A stretch of DNA of 64,000 nt from Flavobacteriales bacterium (GCA_020635535.1 JACJZP010000004.1:140657-204656); one strand, 5' to 3'. Counted from the first letter of the stretch, positions 37,159-45,960 are shown. Program-made: numbers and translations. The notes: a model not told the origin generated them from the letters alone.

Positions 37159-40100
37159 TATCTACCCGTAAAAACTATTGGAATAGTTGACGTTTCACCA
37201 TTCATGGTCAAGGAGAGAACGTAAGTACCGGCATCAAGTTGCGTCAGATCTACTGTATGAACATTGGTTCCACCTGAAATCTGAATAAGTTCTTCAAACA
37301 CCTTGCGACCAGTGGCATCTAACAAGACCAACAATAGATTTGTTTTACCATCAGCCAATACATTCAAGTTCATTACATCCTGAACAGGATTGGGATAAAC
37401 ATGAATTCCATCTTGAGCATTAATGTTTGGCACTCCAACATTAACCGAAGAGCCAATGGTTATACTATCTGAACAGCCATAGATATTGGAGACCCACAAA
37501 GTCACAGCATAACTTCCATTATTCGCAAAAATGTGGAGCGGGTTCTGTTCGGTGCTTGAATTGGCAGAACCTGAACTTGGATCATCAAAATCCCATAACC
37601 AAGAATCTGCATAGAGCGAATTATCTGCGAATTGCACGGTGTCCCCACCGTTAGGATTCAGCTCGTAGCTACTGAAGTTTGCAACGGGAGATGGGTTGAC
37701 ATGAATCTGATCAAATACAGCCACCGAATCATTTCCATTTCCGGCATAGACCCAAAGTCCCACATCAAAAGTTCCAGCAGATTGATACGTATGTTCTGGA
37801 TCTGTTGCCGTGGAACCACTTCCATCCCCAAAATCCCAATAGTTGGTGACCGCATTGACACTATTGTTCACAAACTGCACGGTAAAAGGTGCACATCCAA
37901 CCAATGTGTCAACCGAAAAACCTGCAGAAATACTCGGTGATATTGTCATAAAAGTTTGACAGGAAACCGAGCAACCAAGGGAATCTATGACATCAAGTGT
38001 TGCCGTGTATACTCCTGCATTCTGGTAAATGTGCTGCACCGTATCTCCAAATCCAAGCGACCCATCTCCAAATGTCCAGTAGAACTGGAACGGTTCCAGA
38101 CCACCGTTGGTGATGGCCGATTCAAAATAGGTCGGTTCTCCCGAAACAAATGAATCTGCGGAGCAAATAACTTCCGGAGGAGGAATAACATTCACACTAA
38201 CACCGTTAGACATAGCCGTTTCGCCCGTTGCACAACCTAAAGAAGACACTACTTCGCACGTTACAACATCAAGGTTTGATAACTGATCTGTTGTGAAAAC
38301 AGGCGCGCTTCCTCCAGCTGGGCTTCCATTTATCATCCAATTGTAAGTAGGCGAAGTGCCGACATCATGAGCCGCGGCCGTAAACGTTATCTCGGTTAGT
38401 TCACAGATTGTATTCGTTGTATCTGCAAAACTTGTCTGAATCATAATACTTGGATCAATGATAGAGTCAACAGTGATCATCAGCGTATCGGTAAAACTCT
38501 GACCGCAGCATTCTGTGGCTGTAGTCAGCAATAGCTCGTACACGCCTGCAGAATCAAAAGAGACCCCAAGCAAGTTGTAGAAATTTGGGCCATCATACAC
38601 AACCGTGTCCCCTTCAACGTTCCTTAATCGCCACGTGTAATTATTGGCGGAGACGGAGCTATTGAAATCGGCAATATCTCCTACACATAGTTCCGTAGGT
38701 CCCGTTTGAATCTGAGGATCAAGTGCTGGAACCGTTGCGTGTATATCTATAAAGTCAGTGTACGTGAACGCAATTCCATTAACAACAAGCGTGAATGTCT
38801 TAAAGCCAGGAGTTGAGAAGCTTGTTAATGCCTCTTGACCATATGCTGATGTTGGATACCCTCCCGCACCAAAGAACCATTGAATGGTTCCGGTGGCATC
38901 GGTTGAAAAGAAAACAGGCGCATTCGTACACCCTCCAAATTCAACATTGACGGTTGGTTGCGATAGACCATAAATGTTCTGCAGTGATACGGGTTGACCG
39001 CCTGATTGCTGATAGAATTCTTGAGCTATTCCGTTTGACCCGGAACCTCCTTGGCCTCCTTGACCACCATCACCACCGTCTCCACCATTACCTCCAGCAC
39101 CTATATCGCAAGCAGTAAACAGTGCTCCACCCTCGCCCCCTTCTCCACCTTCACCTCCAGAACCTCCAGCGCCACCAGGCCCACCCAATCCGGCAAGACC
39201 TACTTCAAGTTCGCAATCCTTCATTACTCCGTTGAAACCATTGTCCCACACAAACACGGCAAAAGACCCACCACCTCCTTGGCCTCCATTGCCACCGTAG
39301 CCTCCTTCGCCTCCTTCTCCTCCGCCTCCACCTCCGGCACCGGAGCCATTCGTATTTGGAGGAATTGTATCTGCGTCAATCAATGGTGGAATAGCTGGAA
39401 TGGCTATCCAGACCAGACCGCCTTGGGAGCCACCTCCGCCTCCGCCACCTCCGCCAGAACCATCAGAGCCTTGGAGACCTTGGGTTCCTGATCCCGGGGT
39501 GAAATAACCGCTTCCAAACGAATAGAATCCTGGAACCCCAGAGAGCCCAATAACTCCTGGTGCTCCGTCTTCACCATCAGTACCATCATTAGCTGGGGTC
39601 CTATCACATTGTGTTGAGATAATAGTAGTGAAGATCTCTTGTCCGCCTGGCCCACCGTAACCGCCACTCGGTCCTAAACCCGCATCGCCATCATAACCCG
39701 GAAAAGCTTCACCTCCAGCAGGAAATTCGTACGTACCACGCTCACCACCATCACCACCTTCTCCTCCAGAATTGCTACCAGCAAACGAGCAACATCCCCC
39801 CAGTCCACCTTGTCTGTTGCCGCCTGCATCTTCTTCTCCAGGCTCACCATTTTCTCCGGGAGCTCCGAACTGACCAGGATCTCCTGGAGAACCAGGAGAG
39901 CCATTACCTCCATTGCCAGCAATGATCTTGCAACGAACCAATTCATAGTCTGCGCAGTTATTCAGATACACTCCATACGTGGTAACACCTTGTCCTAATG
40001 CATTCGCAGTACGGATGGTTAAGTCCTGTAATCGGAAATTACTTTGTCCAATACAACTTATCGCCACCAACCTTGGAGGATTGGCCTGTGGATTACTTGC

Positions 40101-40439
40101 ATCCCTGAAAATTGTAGTGATGGCAGAGTTGTCCTTGATCCAGTTCGAATTAAAGCCTCCAATTATCTGTCCGTCACTCGGCATGTCAAGTGCCGCATCC
40201 AGAACATAGGTTCCGCCTTGGAGATAAACCTTATCTGCAGACCCACCAAGCATACCAACCGCTGTTAACAGGTCCAAGGGGTCATCTGATGTACCAGCCG
40301 CAGATGGTGTACCTGAAACAGATGCGTAGATGACATCCGCAAAACTTTGACTTCCTAAACCAGTACAGGATTGACCAAAAACCTGCCCGCCAGTGGCAAG
40401 AACAACTGTAAGCAGTAAAAAGGCGATGGTTCTATTCAC
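37158..40439 (-). CDS. Beta-helix/glycine-rich/PKD protein with T9SS type A sorting domain
   Basis: The product has 1,093 residues with the same N-terminal layout as its downstream paralogue: signal peptide (about 1-22), beta-helix-like region (about 25-165, GVTTYGVYLNNCADYEL), a glycine-rich tract (about 170-470) starting with collagen-like GSP-GSP-GDP-GQF-GAP-GEN-GEP triplets and broken once by GGGSFAVFVWDNGFNG, then an Ig-like region and PKD domains (about 790, 870, 955). It ends in a type A sorting domain (about 1015-1093, VYPNPVQDVM, LDAGTYVLSL) where the paralogue has type B. It is the first gene of the operon, with no clear promoter box before it. Confidence 0.9.
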   Translation of the reverse strand: MNRTIAFLLLTVVLATGGQVFGQSCTGLGSQSFADVIYASVSGTPSAAGTSDDPLDLLTAVGMLGGSADKVYLQGGTYVLDAALDMPSDGQIIGGFNSNWIKDNSAITTIFRDASNPQANPPRLVAISCIGQSNFRLQDLTIRTANALGQGVTTYGVYLNNCADYELVRCKIIAGNGGNGSPGSPGDPGQFGAPGENGEPGEEDAGGNRQGGLGGCCSFAGSNSGGEGGDGGERGTYEFPAGGEAFPGYDGDAGLGPSGGYGGPGGQEIFTTIISTQCDRTPANDGTDGEDGAPGVIGLSGVPGFYSFGSGYFTPGSGTQGLQGSDGSGGGGGGGGGSQGGLVWIAIPAIPPLIDADTIPPNTNGSGAGGGGGGEGGEGGYGGNGGQGGGGSFAVFVWDNGFNGVMKDCELEVGLAGLGGPGGAGGSGGEGGEGGEGGALFTACDIGAGGNGGDGGDGGQGGQGGSGSNGIAQEFYQQSGGQPVSLQNIYGLSQPTVNVEFGGCTNAPVFFSTDATGTIQWFFGAGGYPTSAYGQEALTSFSTPGFKTFTLVVNGIAFTYTDFIDIHATVPALDPQIQTGPTELCVGDIADFNSSVSANNYTWRLRNVEGDTVVYDGPNFYNLLGVSFDSAGVYELLLTTATECCGQSFTDTLMITVDSIIDPSIMIQTSFADTTNTICELTEITFTAAAHDVGTSPTYNWMINGSPAGGSAPVFTTDQLSNLDVVTCEVVSSLGCATGETAMSNGVSVNVIPPPEVICSADSFVSGEPTYFESAITNGGLEPFQFYWTFGDGSLGFGDTVQHIYQNAGVYTATLDVIDSLGCSVSCQTFMTISPSISAGFSVDTLVGCAPFTVQFVNNSVNAVTNYWDFGDGSGSTATDPEHTYQSAGTFDVGLWVYAGNGNDSVAVFDQIHVNPSPVANFSSYELNPNGGDTVQFADNSLYADSWLWDFDDPSSGSANSSTEQNPLHIFANNGSYAVTLWVSNIYGCSDSITIGSSVNVGVPNINAQDGIHVYPNPVQDVMNLNVLADGKTNLLLVLLDATGRKVFEELIQISGGTNVHTVDLTQLDAGTYVLSLTMNGETSTIPIVFTGR
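39020..39930 (-). repeat. Glycine-rich/collagen-like coding repeat, second protein
   Basis: Same type as in the paralogue: GGAGGSGGEGGEGGEGG and similar runs, opened by eight Gly-x-y triplets and interrupted by one beta-helix-like strand pair. It is coding and of low sequence complexity. Confidence 0.75.
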
Positions 40440-40643
40440 TTCGTCTTACACTTTCTCTGTTGAGAGTAAGAATGGCGCAAGTTCGTCATTGATCACTCGT
40501 TATGCAAATGATTTCGGCAACTGCCACCCACTACTTACGAACGGTTTTAAGTTTGAATGGTTGTCTTGGACGAGAAGTTCAATGTCAAGATTCAGCATTT
40601 TGAATGGAAACAGTTCTCGGATACGCTGACTTGTCCATTTCCC

Positions 40644-40651
40644 TATTTTTG
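40644..40651 (+). promoter_or_regulatory. Candidate -7 promoter box (TATTTTTG)
   Basis: A perfect TAnnTTTG match, 8 nt before the start codon of the GGGP synthase gene; probably the promoter of the plus-strand block that follows. No -33 box at the right distance. Confidence 0.4.
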
Positions 40652-40659
40652 CAAACCCG

Positions 40660-41391
40660 ATGAAGGTTTACAACCACATAGCCAAGGCCAAGAGAAACAA
40701 TGGGAAACTTTTCTCGGTGTTGATCGACCCTGACAAGACTGCAGGAATTGACTTGGAAAAGACCGCTTTGGCTGCTGCTTCGGCCAATGTTGACCTTCTT
40801 TTTGTAGGAGGAAGTCTTTTGGTGAACGACCGACTTTTCGACACCGTTCAGATCATCAAAGCCAACTGCGATATTCCGGTTGTTCTGTTTCCTGGAGACA
40901 ATATGCAAGTGGTGCCGAATGCAGATGCAATTCTTTTGCTTTCGGTTATTTCTGGCAGAAATGCCGAAATGTTGATTGGCAAACATGTGGTTGCTGCGCC
41001 AAGATTGAAAAACAGTGGTTTGGAAATTATCCCAACCGGTTACATGCTTATTGATAGTGGAAAACCAACTACCGCTTCTTACATGAGCAACACCAATCCG
41101 CTACCACACGACAAGGACGATATTGCAGCGTGCACAGCCATGGCCGGTGAAATGCTGGGTATGAAAACCATCTTTATGGATGGCGGAAGCGGTGCCATGA
41201 ATGCCGTTTCTGAGAGCATGGTGAAGCGCGTGGCGCAACACGTTGATGTTCCACTTATTATCGGAGGCGGATTGAGAACTCCAGAAATGGCAAAGGCCCG
41301 TTTCGATGCTGGAGCTACTGTTGTTGTGGTCGGAAATGCGATTGAGCAAAACGGCAGTCTGCTTGCTGAGATGGCAAGCGCCAAATTCTAA
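40660..41391 (+). CDS. Geranylgeranylglyceryl/heptaprenylglyceryl phosphate synthase
   Basis: The product has 243 residues forming a TIM barrel of the PcrB/GGGP-synthase family. Motifs: LIDPDK near residue 22, FVGGSL, PTGYMLIDSGKPTTASYMSN, FMDGGSGA and IGGGLRTPE, which bind the prenyl diphosphate and glycerol-1-phosphate. It forms an ether bond between a polyprenyl diphosphate and sn-glycerol-1-phosphate, the archaeal-type lipid stereochemistry. Bacteroidetes carry group II enzymes of this kind, and the physiological product is not settled. The next gene starts 3 bp after the stop, so the gene heads the downstream operon. Confidence 0.93.
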   Translation: MKVYNHIAKAKRNNGKLFSVLIDPDKTAGIDLEKTALAAASANVDLLFVGGSLLVNDRLFDTVQIIKANCDIPVVLFPGDNMQVVPNADAILLLSVISGRNAEMLIGKHVVAAPRLKNSGLEIIPTGYMLIDSGKPTTASYMSNTNPLPHDKDDIAACTAMAGEMLGMKTIFMDGGSGAMNAVSESMVKRVAQHVDVPLIIGGGLRTPEMAKARFDAGATVVVVGNAIEQNGSLLAEMASAKF

Positions 41392-41394
41392 TCG

Positions 41395-41670
41395 ATGAAA
41401 GTTACTCTTGAAATCACGATGTATCCGTTGACCGATGGATACAAAGAAGCCGTGAAGGATTTTCTACGGAGATTGAATCGCCACGAGAATATCGAAGTCA
41501 TCACAAATGGTGTAAGCACACAGGTTTTTGGTGAGTATGATGCTGTGATGAAGGCATACACCGATTCGCTGCGGCCATCCATGGAAGGCGAAACCGCCAT
41601 TGCCGTGGTTACCAAGATCATCAACAGTCATTTACCGCCCGACCGTTGGGATACCAGCCAGTGGACCTGA
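41395..41670 (+). CDS. Thiamine-binding YqgV/MTH1187-like protein
   Basis: The product has 91 residues. The ferredoxin-like fold of the thiamine_BP/UPF0045 family is indicated by the beginning VTLEITMYPL, the central GVSTQVFGEYDAVM and the ending AIAVVTKI. Members bind thiamine or related pyrimidines in the cytoplasm. The position just before a PnuC-family transporter and near a TPP-riboswitch-controlled receptor supports a thiamine role. It is 3 bp downstream of the GGGP synthase gene and 4 bp upstream of the pnuC-like start. Confidence 0.87.
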   Translation: MKVTLEITMYPLTDGYKEAVKDFLRRLNRHENIEVITNGVSTQVFGEYDAVMKAYTDSLRPSMEGETAIAVVTKIINSHLPPDRWDTSQWT

Positions 41671-41674
41671 TTTT

Positions 41675-42244
41675 TTGAACTCGTTCCAACAGATCTTTGA
41701 ACGCAGATTCTGGTCAACCGACCGGATTCTTGAGGTGGTTGCAGTCCTCTGCAGTTTCCTCTACACATTCCTATACATCAAAGGAAGCGCGTGGTGCTGG
41801 CTGTTCGCGTTTATAGGTTCGGCACTGTTCACTTATCTGTGCTACGCACGAAAGATTCTGGCCGAAAGCTTCCTTCAATTCTTTTATGTGCTGATGGCCA
41901 TCTATGGTTATCTGACCATGGAAACAGAGTGGCAGACCAATGTTTGGAGTTGGCAAAGCCACGCCATTTGGTTGGGAATTGGAACCATTGGAATGTTCCT
42001 TACCGCATTCGTGCTGAAGAAATTCACAAAGACAAAAATGCCGTTGGAAGATAGTTTCACCACGGTTTTCAGCCTGATCGCCACTTGGGTAATGGTGAAT
42101 TACGTGCACGAGAATTACCTGTATTGGATAGTTATCGATGCGGTTTCGGTGCATCTTTATTGGAAAAGAAAACTTTACTTCGGCTCCGCACTTTTTGTGG
42201 CCTACACTATTTTGGTCACCGCAGGTTATTTCGGATGGATGTGA
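41675..42244 (+). CDS. PnuC-family vitamin transporter, PnuT candidate, TTG start
   Basis: The product has 189 residues with about seven membrane helices and the family's aromatic-rich C-terminal motif (ENYLYWIVIDAVSVHLYWKR). PnuC proteins import nicotinamide riboside; PnuT members import thiamine, to be trapped by a cytoplasmic kinase. Context favours thiamine: a thiamine-binding protein precedes it and a TPP riboswitch lies 4 kb downstream. A kinase of the NadR type follows, which instead fits nicotinamide riboside, so both remain possible. The start is a TTG five bases after the previous stop; no ATG fits the N-terminus. It overlaps the kinase gene by 10 bp. Confidence 0.87.
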   Translation: MNSFQQIFERRFWSTDRILEVVAVLCSFLYTFLYIKGSAWCWLFAFIGSALFTYLCYARKILAESFLQFFYVLMAIYGYLTMETEWQTNVWSWQSHAIWLGIGTIGMFLTAFVLKKFTKTKMPLEDSFTTVFSLIATWVMVNYVHENYLYWIVIDAVSVHLYWKRKLYFGSALFVAYTILVTAGYFGWM

Positions 42245-42759
42245 AGAAGGAAAAACTGGAAATTATCGCACTGGTCGGGCCAGAAAGCACGGGTAAAACC
42301 ACGCTTTCCGAGCAGTTGGCAGCACATTATGGCGGCAGTTTTGTGCCCGAATTTGCCCGTGAATTTTTGGAGGAACGAAATGGAAAGTATTCTCAGGCCG
42401 ACCTTCCAACAATTGCTAAAGGACAATTGAACCTTGAAAGTCAGACCATTGCCAAAGACGCAAAGCCTGTTTTCTGCGACACCGATGTTGTGGTGGTAAT
42501 AGTTTGGCATGAGTTCAAATACGGTGAGCAGAGTGCAGAACTCGAAGCGCTTTTCAAGCTTCAACCAGAGCGAAAGTATCTTCTCACCTATCCTGACCTT
42601 CCTTGGCAAGATGATCCGCTGCGCGAAAACCCGAAAGACCTGAACGCCATTTTCGAACTCTACGTTTCCACCTTGAATAGATTGGGCGTTGATTATTCCA
42701 TTGTGAATGGGAATGGCTCCAACCGACTGAAAAACGCCATCGCTGCGCTAACCGACTGA
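42235..42759 (+). CDS. NadR-type ribosylnicotinamide kinase-like ATPase
   Basis: The product has 174 residues. The P-loop is GPESTGKTT, followed by PEFAREFLEE and CDTDVVVVIVWHEFKYG, with PWQDDPLREN near the C-terminus. This is the kinase domain of NadR without the adenylyltransferase and HTH parts. It should phosphorylate a vitamin nucleoside as it enters through the coupled PnuC-family transporter. The classical substrate is nicotinamide riboside; a thiamine-type substrate is possible given the neighbours. The ATG at 42235 overlaps the transporter's last codons. Confidence 0.87.
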   Translation: MDVKKEKLEIIALVGPESTGKTTLSEQLAAHYGGSFVPEFAREFLEERNGKYSQADLPTIAKGQLNLESQTIAKDAKPVFCDTDVVVVIVWHEFKYGEQSAELEALFKLQPERKYLLTYPDLPWQDDPLRENPKDLNAIFELYVSTLNRLGVDYSIVNGNGSNRLKNAIAALTD

Positions 42760-42779
42760 ATTTCGGTTAATTTGGGTGC

Positions 42780-44168
42780 ATGAGTTTCGCATCGTCTTTC
42801 GAAAAAGCATTCCGAACGCTGCTGCCAGCGCCATTCACTATTGCCGTAGTTTTGACTTTGGTCACCATGGTTTTGGCCTTTTTAATGACCGATTCTGAAG
42901 TCAGCGGAATTGACCGAGGAATCGAGATACTGTCTTTTTGGGAAAACGGCATTTGGAACAGCGGACTGATGGTTTTCGCCATGCAGATGATGCTGATCCT
43001 TGTGCTCGGTCACACACTCGCGCTCACAAAACCCGTTGACAGACTTATCAGTTTCGCTACGCGTTACTGCAATACAACGGCTTCGGCCGCAGCCATCGTC
43101 ACCCTTCTAACTGTGAATGTGGCGCTATTCAACTGGGGGTTAGGATTGATCTTTGGAGCTATCCTTGCCCGAAAAGTGGGTGAACATGCTGTCAAGAAAA
43201 ACCTGCAACTCAATTATCCACTAATTGGAGCTGCGGGCTATTCAGGTTTGATGGTGTGGCATGGCGGAATTTCGGGTTCAGCCCCAATCAAAGTGGCGGA
43301 AGAAGGGCACATCCAAGCATTGATGAAAGACAACATTTCGACAGAACAACTTTCGCTTCTCCCCGACCCTGTTTCGTTCTCGGAAACCGTTTTCGGGAAT
43401 ATGAATCTTGTAGCGACCGCCTTGGTTGTAATTCTACTTCCAGCCTTCATGTTTTTATTAGGAAAACGCGCTGACATAAAGACGACTTTGCCCAACATTT
43501 CGGATACAAATAATGAAGAACAAGGCGAGGTCATCGGTGCAGAAAAACTGGATAATTCAACTGTATTTGCGCTCATTTTCGGCCTTTTGATTCTTGGCTA
43601 CGCAATGTATTCGGTTGCAAATTCATTCAGCACAAAAGGTTTGGGATTCATCACTCCCAACTTCATCAACTTTGTGCTACTAGGCTTAGGAATTACCCTG
43701 CACGGAAGTTTCCGAAAATTCATTGCAGCGGTGGAAGCAGCCATTGGCGGAGCATCTGGAATTCTCATCCAATTCCCTTTGTACTTCGGAATCATGGGGA
43801 TCATGAACGGATCCGGTCTGGTAAACACTTTCTCTGATTTTTTCGTGAGTATTTCCAATGAATCCACATTCCCAATCTTCACCCTTATCAGCGCAGGAAT
43901 CGTAAACATTTTTGTTCCAAGTGGTGGTGGACAATGGGGTGTTCAAGGTCCAATAATTCTTCAAGCAGCGACCCAACTTGGTGTTGACATTCCAAAAAGC
44001 ATCATGGCTTTGGCCTATGGTGATCAACTGACGAATATGCTTCAGCCATTTTGGGCGTTACCCCTGCTTGGAATCACGGGTTTGAAGGCCAAGGAAATTC
44101 TGCCTTACACCGTTGCATTGATGGCGGTTGGAACTGCAATATTCGTCTCTGTTTTACTTGTTTTTTGA
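42780..44168 (+). CDS. Short-chain fatty acid transporter (AtoE family)
   Basis: The product has 462 residues with about ten to twelve membrane helices. Recognisable family features are the N-terminal LLPAPFTIAVVLTLVTMVLA, GHTLALTKPVDRLI, NWGLGLIFGAILARKV, SGLMVWHGGISGSAPI and the conserved SGGGQWGVQGPI. Members import butyrate or other short fatty acids into the cytoplasm. It starts 20 bp after the kinase gene; a TAATTTG near the start may provide a weak promoter. The 3' side runs straight into a palindromic repeat. Confidence 0.92.
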   Translation: MSFASSFEKAFRTLLPAPFTIAVVLTLVTMVLAFLMTDSEVSGIDRGIEILSFWENGIWNSGLMVFAMQMMLILVLGHTLALTKPVDRLISFATRYCNTTASAAAIVTLLTVNVALFNWGLGLIFGAILARKVGEHAVKKNLQLNYPLIGAAGYSGLMVWHGGISGSAPIKVAEEGHIQALMKDNISTEQLSLLPDPVSFSETVFGNMNLVATALVVILLPAFMFLLGKRADIKTTLPNISDTNNEEQGEVIGAEKLDNSTVFALIFGLLILGYAMYSVANSFSTKGLGFITPNFINFVLLGLGITLHGSFRKFIAAVEAAIGGASGILIQFPLYFGIMGIMNGSGLVNTFSDFFVSISNESTFPIFTLISAGIVNIFVPSGGGQWGVQGPIILQAATQLGVDIPKSIMALAYGDQLTNMLQPFWALPLLGITGLKAKEILPYTVALMAVGTAIFVSVLLVF

Positions 44169-44270
44169 TTTCACAGAGATGAAGATGAGTTTTGGAGACA
44201 CACAGAGAAGTGAACATTTGATGGATTAACGTCTCTGTGATTCTCATTTTCTCATGATATCTCTGTGTAA
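44169..44270. repeat. Palindromic repeat copy A (two facing 40-nt units)
   Basis: Two inverted units: 44169-44210 (reverse) and 44231-44270 (forward). Read in the forward sense, each has TCTCTGTG, then TCTC, then CTCAT, then ATCTCTGTG and a short A/T end. The outer ends TTTCACAGAGAT and ATCTCTGTGTAA are near-perfect complements. The element begins one base after the AtoE-type stop codon and ends 12 bp before the GxxExxY start. Confidence 0.75.
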
Positions 44271-44282
44271 ATTCCTTTCTCA

Positions 44283-44657
44283 ATGAAAACTGAAGACGAA
44301 TTAACAGGTTTGATAATTGGAGCGGCAATTGAAGTGCACCGTGAATTAGGTCCGGGATTGCTTGAATCCGTTTATCAGACCTGCTTGGTGATGGAGTTGG
44401 AAGACCTTGGTCTGGATGTGAAAACTGAAATTCCGATGCCTGTCGTTTACAAGGGAACCAAGTTAGACCAAGGTTACAGAATTGACATTTTGGTCAACGA
44501 TGAAGTAGTAATTGAATTGAAAACCGTTGAAAAATTGACCGATGTTCATACCGCTCAGATTTTGACTTACATGCGCTTAGGCGGTTATCCAAAAGGGCTT
44601 CTAATGAACTTCAATGTCAAACTTTTGAAAAATGGAATCCAGCGTTTCGTATTGTAA
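44283..44657 (+). CDS. GxxExxY protein, PD-(D/E)XK nuclease-like fold
   Basis: The product has 124 residues, full length for the family. The name-giving motif GLLESVY is at residues 25-31. Residues Asp68 (RIDIL), Glu78-Leu-Lys80 (VIELK) and Gln92 (HTAQ) match the PD-(D/E)XK nuclease active-site pattern, so it may cut or bind nucleic acid; no activity is established for the family as far as I know. The protein has no signal peptide. The gene is bracketed by copies A and C of a palindromic repeat, and the units have not spread into the gene itself. It interrupts an otherwise compact row of transporter genes. Confidence 0.92.
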   Translation: MKTEDELTGLIIGAAIEVHRELGPGLLESVYQTCLVMELEDLGLDVKTEIPMPVVYKGTKLDQGYRIDILVNDEVVIELKTVEKLTDVHTAQILTYMRLGGYPKGLLMNFNVKLLKNGIQRFVL

Positions 44658-44661
44658 ATCA

Positions 44662-44701
44662 TTCTCTGTGCATCTCGTCTTCTCAATTCATCTCTGTGAA
44701 A
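44662..44701 (+). repeat. Palindromic-family repeat copy C (single unit)
   Basis: One forward unit: TTCTCTGTG, CATCTC, TTCTC, ATCTCTGTG, AAA. It starts 4 bp after the GxxExxY stop. The GTG inside its last TCTCTGTG (44696-44698) is the apparent start codon of the next gene. Confidence 0.75.
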
Positions 44702-45955
44702 GAAAACAAACTCGCCAACTTCCTTAAAACCCTTGGGCCTGGGATACTTTTTGCCAGTACTGCAATCGGTGTTTCGCACTTGGTGCAAAGCACAAGAGCT
44801 GGTGCAGACTATGGATTTGCCTTGGTCGGTTTCATCATCGCTGCTAACCTGTTCAAGTATCCATTCTTCGAATTCGGAAGTCGCTACGCGAATGCAACGG
44901 GAGAAAGTCTGATCGATGGTTACAAACGCATCGGAAAATGGATGCTATGGCTTTATTTCATCATTACCATTATCAGCATGCTGTTCGTTTCGGCTGCGGT
45001 TGGTGCGGTAACTTCTGGTTTTCTACAGAATCTATTTGGAATCACCTCGTGGGGAATTTACGCTACCGTTGTACTATTTGTGTTTTGCGTGGCCATTTTG
45101 GCAAGCGGACAGTATGGCTTTCTTGATAAGCTCACCAAAGTTATCGGGTCGGTACTTCTGCTATCAACCATTGTAGCGTTTTCTCTGGCAATTTTCAAAG
45201 GTCCGAATCCGCAGATACCCGACTTCATTCCACCAAATATTTGGGATGAAGGCAGCATGCTTTTCATCATCGCGCTAATGGGTTGGATGCCAACAGCGGT
45301 TGACCTCAGTGCTTGGAACAGTCTGTGGACGTTGGAACGCATCAAACAAACAGGCTACAAGCCGAGAATGAAGGAAACCTTGGCGGATTTCAACCTCGGA
45401 TATATCGTTTCGGCTGTTCTCTCACTCTGTTTTGTGACGTTGGGCGCTTACATGCTTTATGGAACAGGTATGGAACTGCCGAATAGCAGCGGTGCGTTTG
45501 CACATGCTGTGGTTGGGCTGTACACTAATTATATTGGAGATTGGAGTTACATCATCATCGCCACGGCAGCTTTCAGCATCATGTTCGGAACGTGCATTGC
45601 GGTTTTTGATGGCTTTGCCAGAAGTTTTGAGAGGACAATCGAACTACTTTTCCTTCCCGAAGCAGAAAATCTCAGCACTAAAAAAGCCTACAATCTTTCG
45701 TTGGCTGTTATTGGAATAGGAGCATTCCTAATCATCTTCCTGCTTGGAAAGCACATCAAAACGCTGGTTGATCTCGCAACTACGATCAGCTTTCTGATTG
45801 CTCCGTTGATCGCTGTTGTCAATTACCGATTGGTAACGGGAAACCATGTTCGAAAACGAGACCAACCAGCATTTTGGCTCAAGGCATTAAGTTGGGCGGG
45901 AATTGTATTCTTGAGCGGATTTGCGCTGTACTTTCTGTACGTTAAATTCTTCTGA
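44696..45955 (+). CDS. Nramp-family transporter lacking the DPGN metal motif, GTG start
   Basis: The product has 419 residues with about eleven membrane helices. The first helix reads GPGILFASTAIGVSHLVQST, where canonical Nramp proteins have IDPGN; here it is IGVSH, so the Asp and Asn metal ligands are absent. Helix 6 keeps a Met-Pro pair (MGWMPTAVDLS). A manganese or iron substrate is therefore not expected; magnesium, another cation or an organic solute is possible. The only sensible start is a GTG lying within repeat unit C, so the repeat forms the start region. Repeat copy B follows its stop. Confidence 0.87.
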   Translation: MKENKLANFLKTLGPGILFASTAIGVSHLVQSTRAGADYGFALVGFIIAANLFKYPFFEFGSRYANATGESLIDGYKRIGKWMLWLYFIITIISMLFVSAAVGAVTSGFLQNLFGITSWGIYATVVLFVFCVAILASGQYGFLDKLTKVIGSVLLLSTIVAFSLAIFKGPNPQIPDFIPPNIWDEGSMLFIIALMGWMPTAVDLSAWNSLWTLERIKQTGYKPRMKETLADFNLGYIVSAVLSLCFVTLGAYMLYGTGMELPNSSGAFAHAVVGLYTNYIGDWSYIIIATAAFSIMFGTCIAVFDGFARSFERTIELLFLPEAENLSTKKAYNLSLAVIGIGAFLIIFLLGKHIKTLVDLATTISFLIAPLIAVVNYRLVTGNHVRKRDQPAFWLKALSWAGIVFLSGFALYFLYVKFF

Positions 45956-45960
45956 GTTTT

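Noticed and set aside
44169..44282. CRISPR or tandem array from the TCTCTGTG motifs
   Set aside because: Units are inverted as well as direct, are spread among genes and have no uniform spacers.
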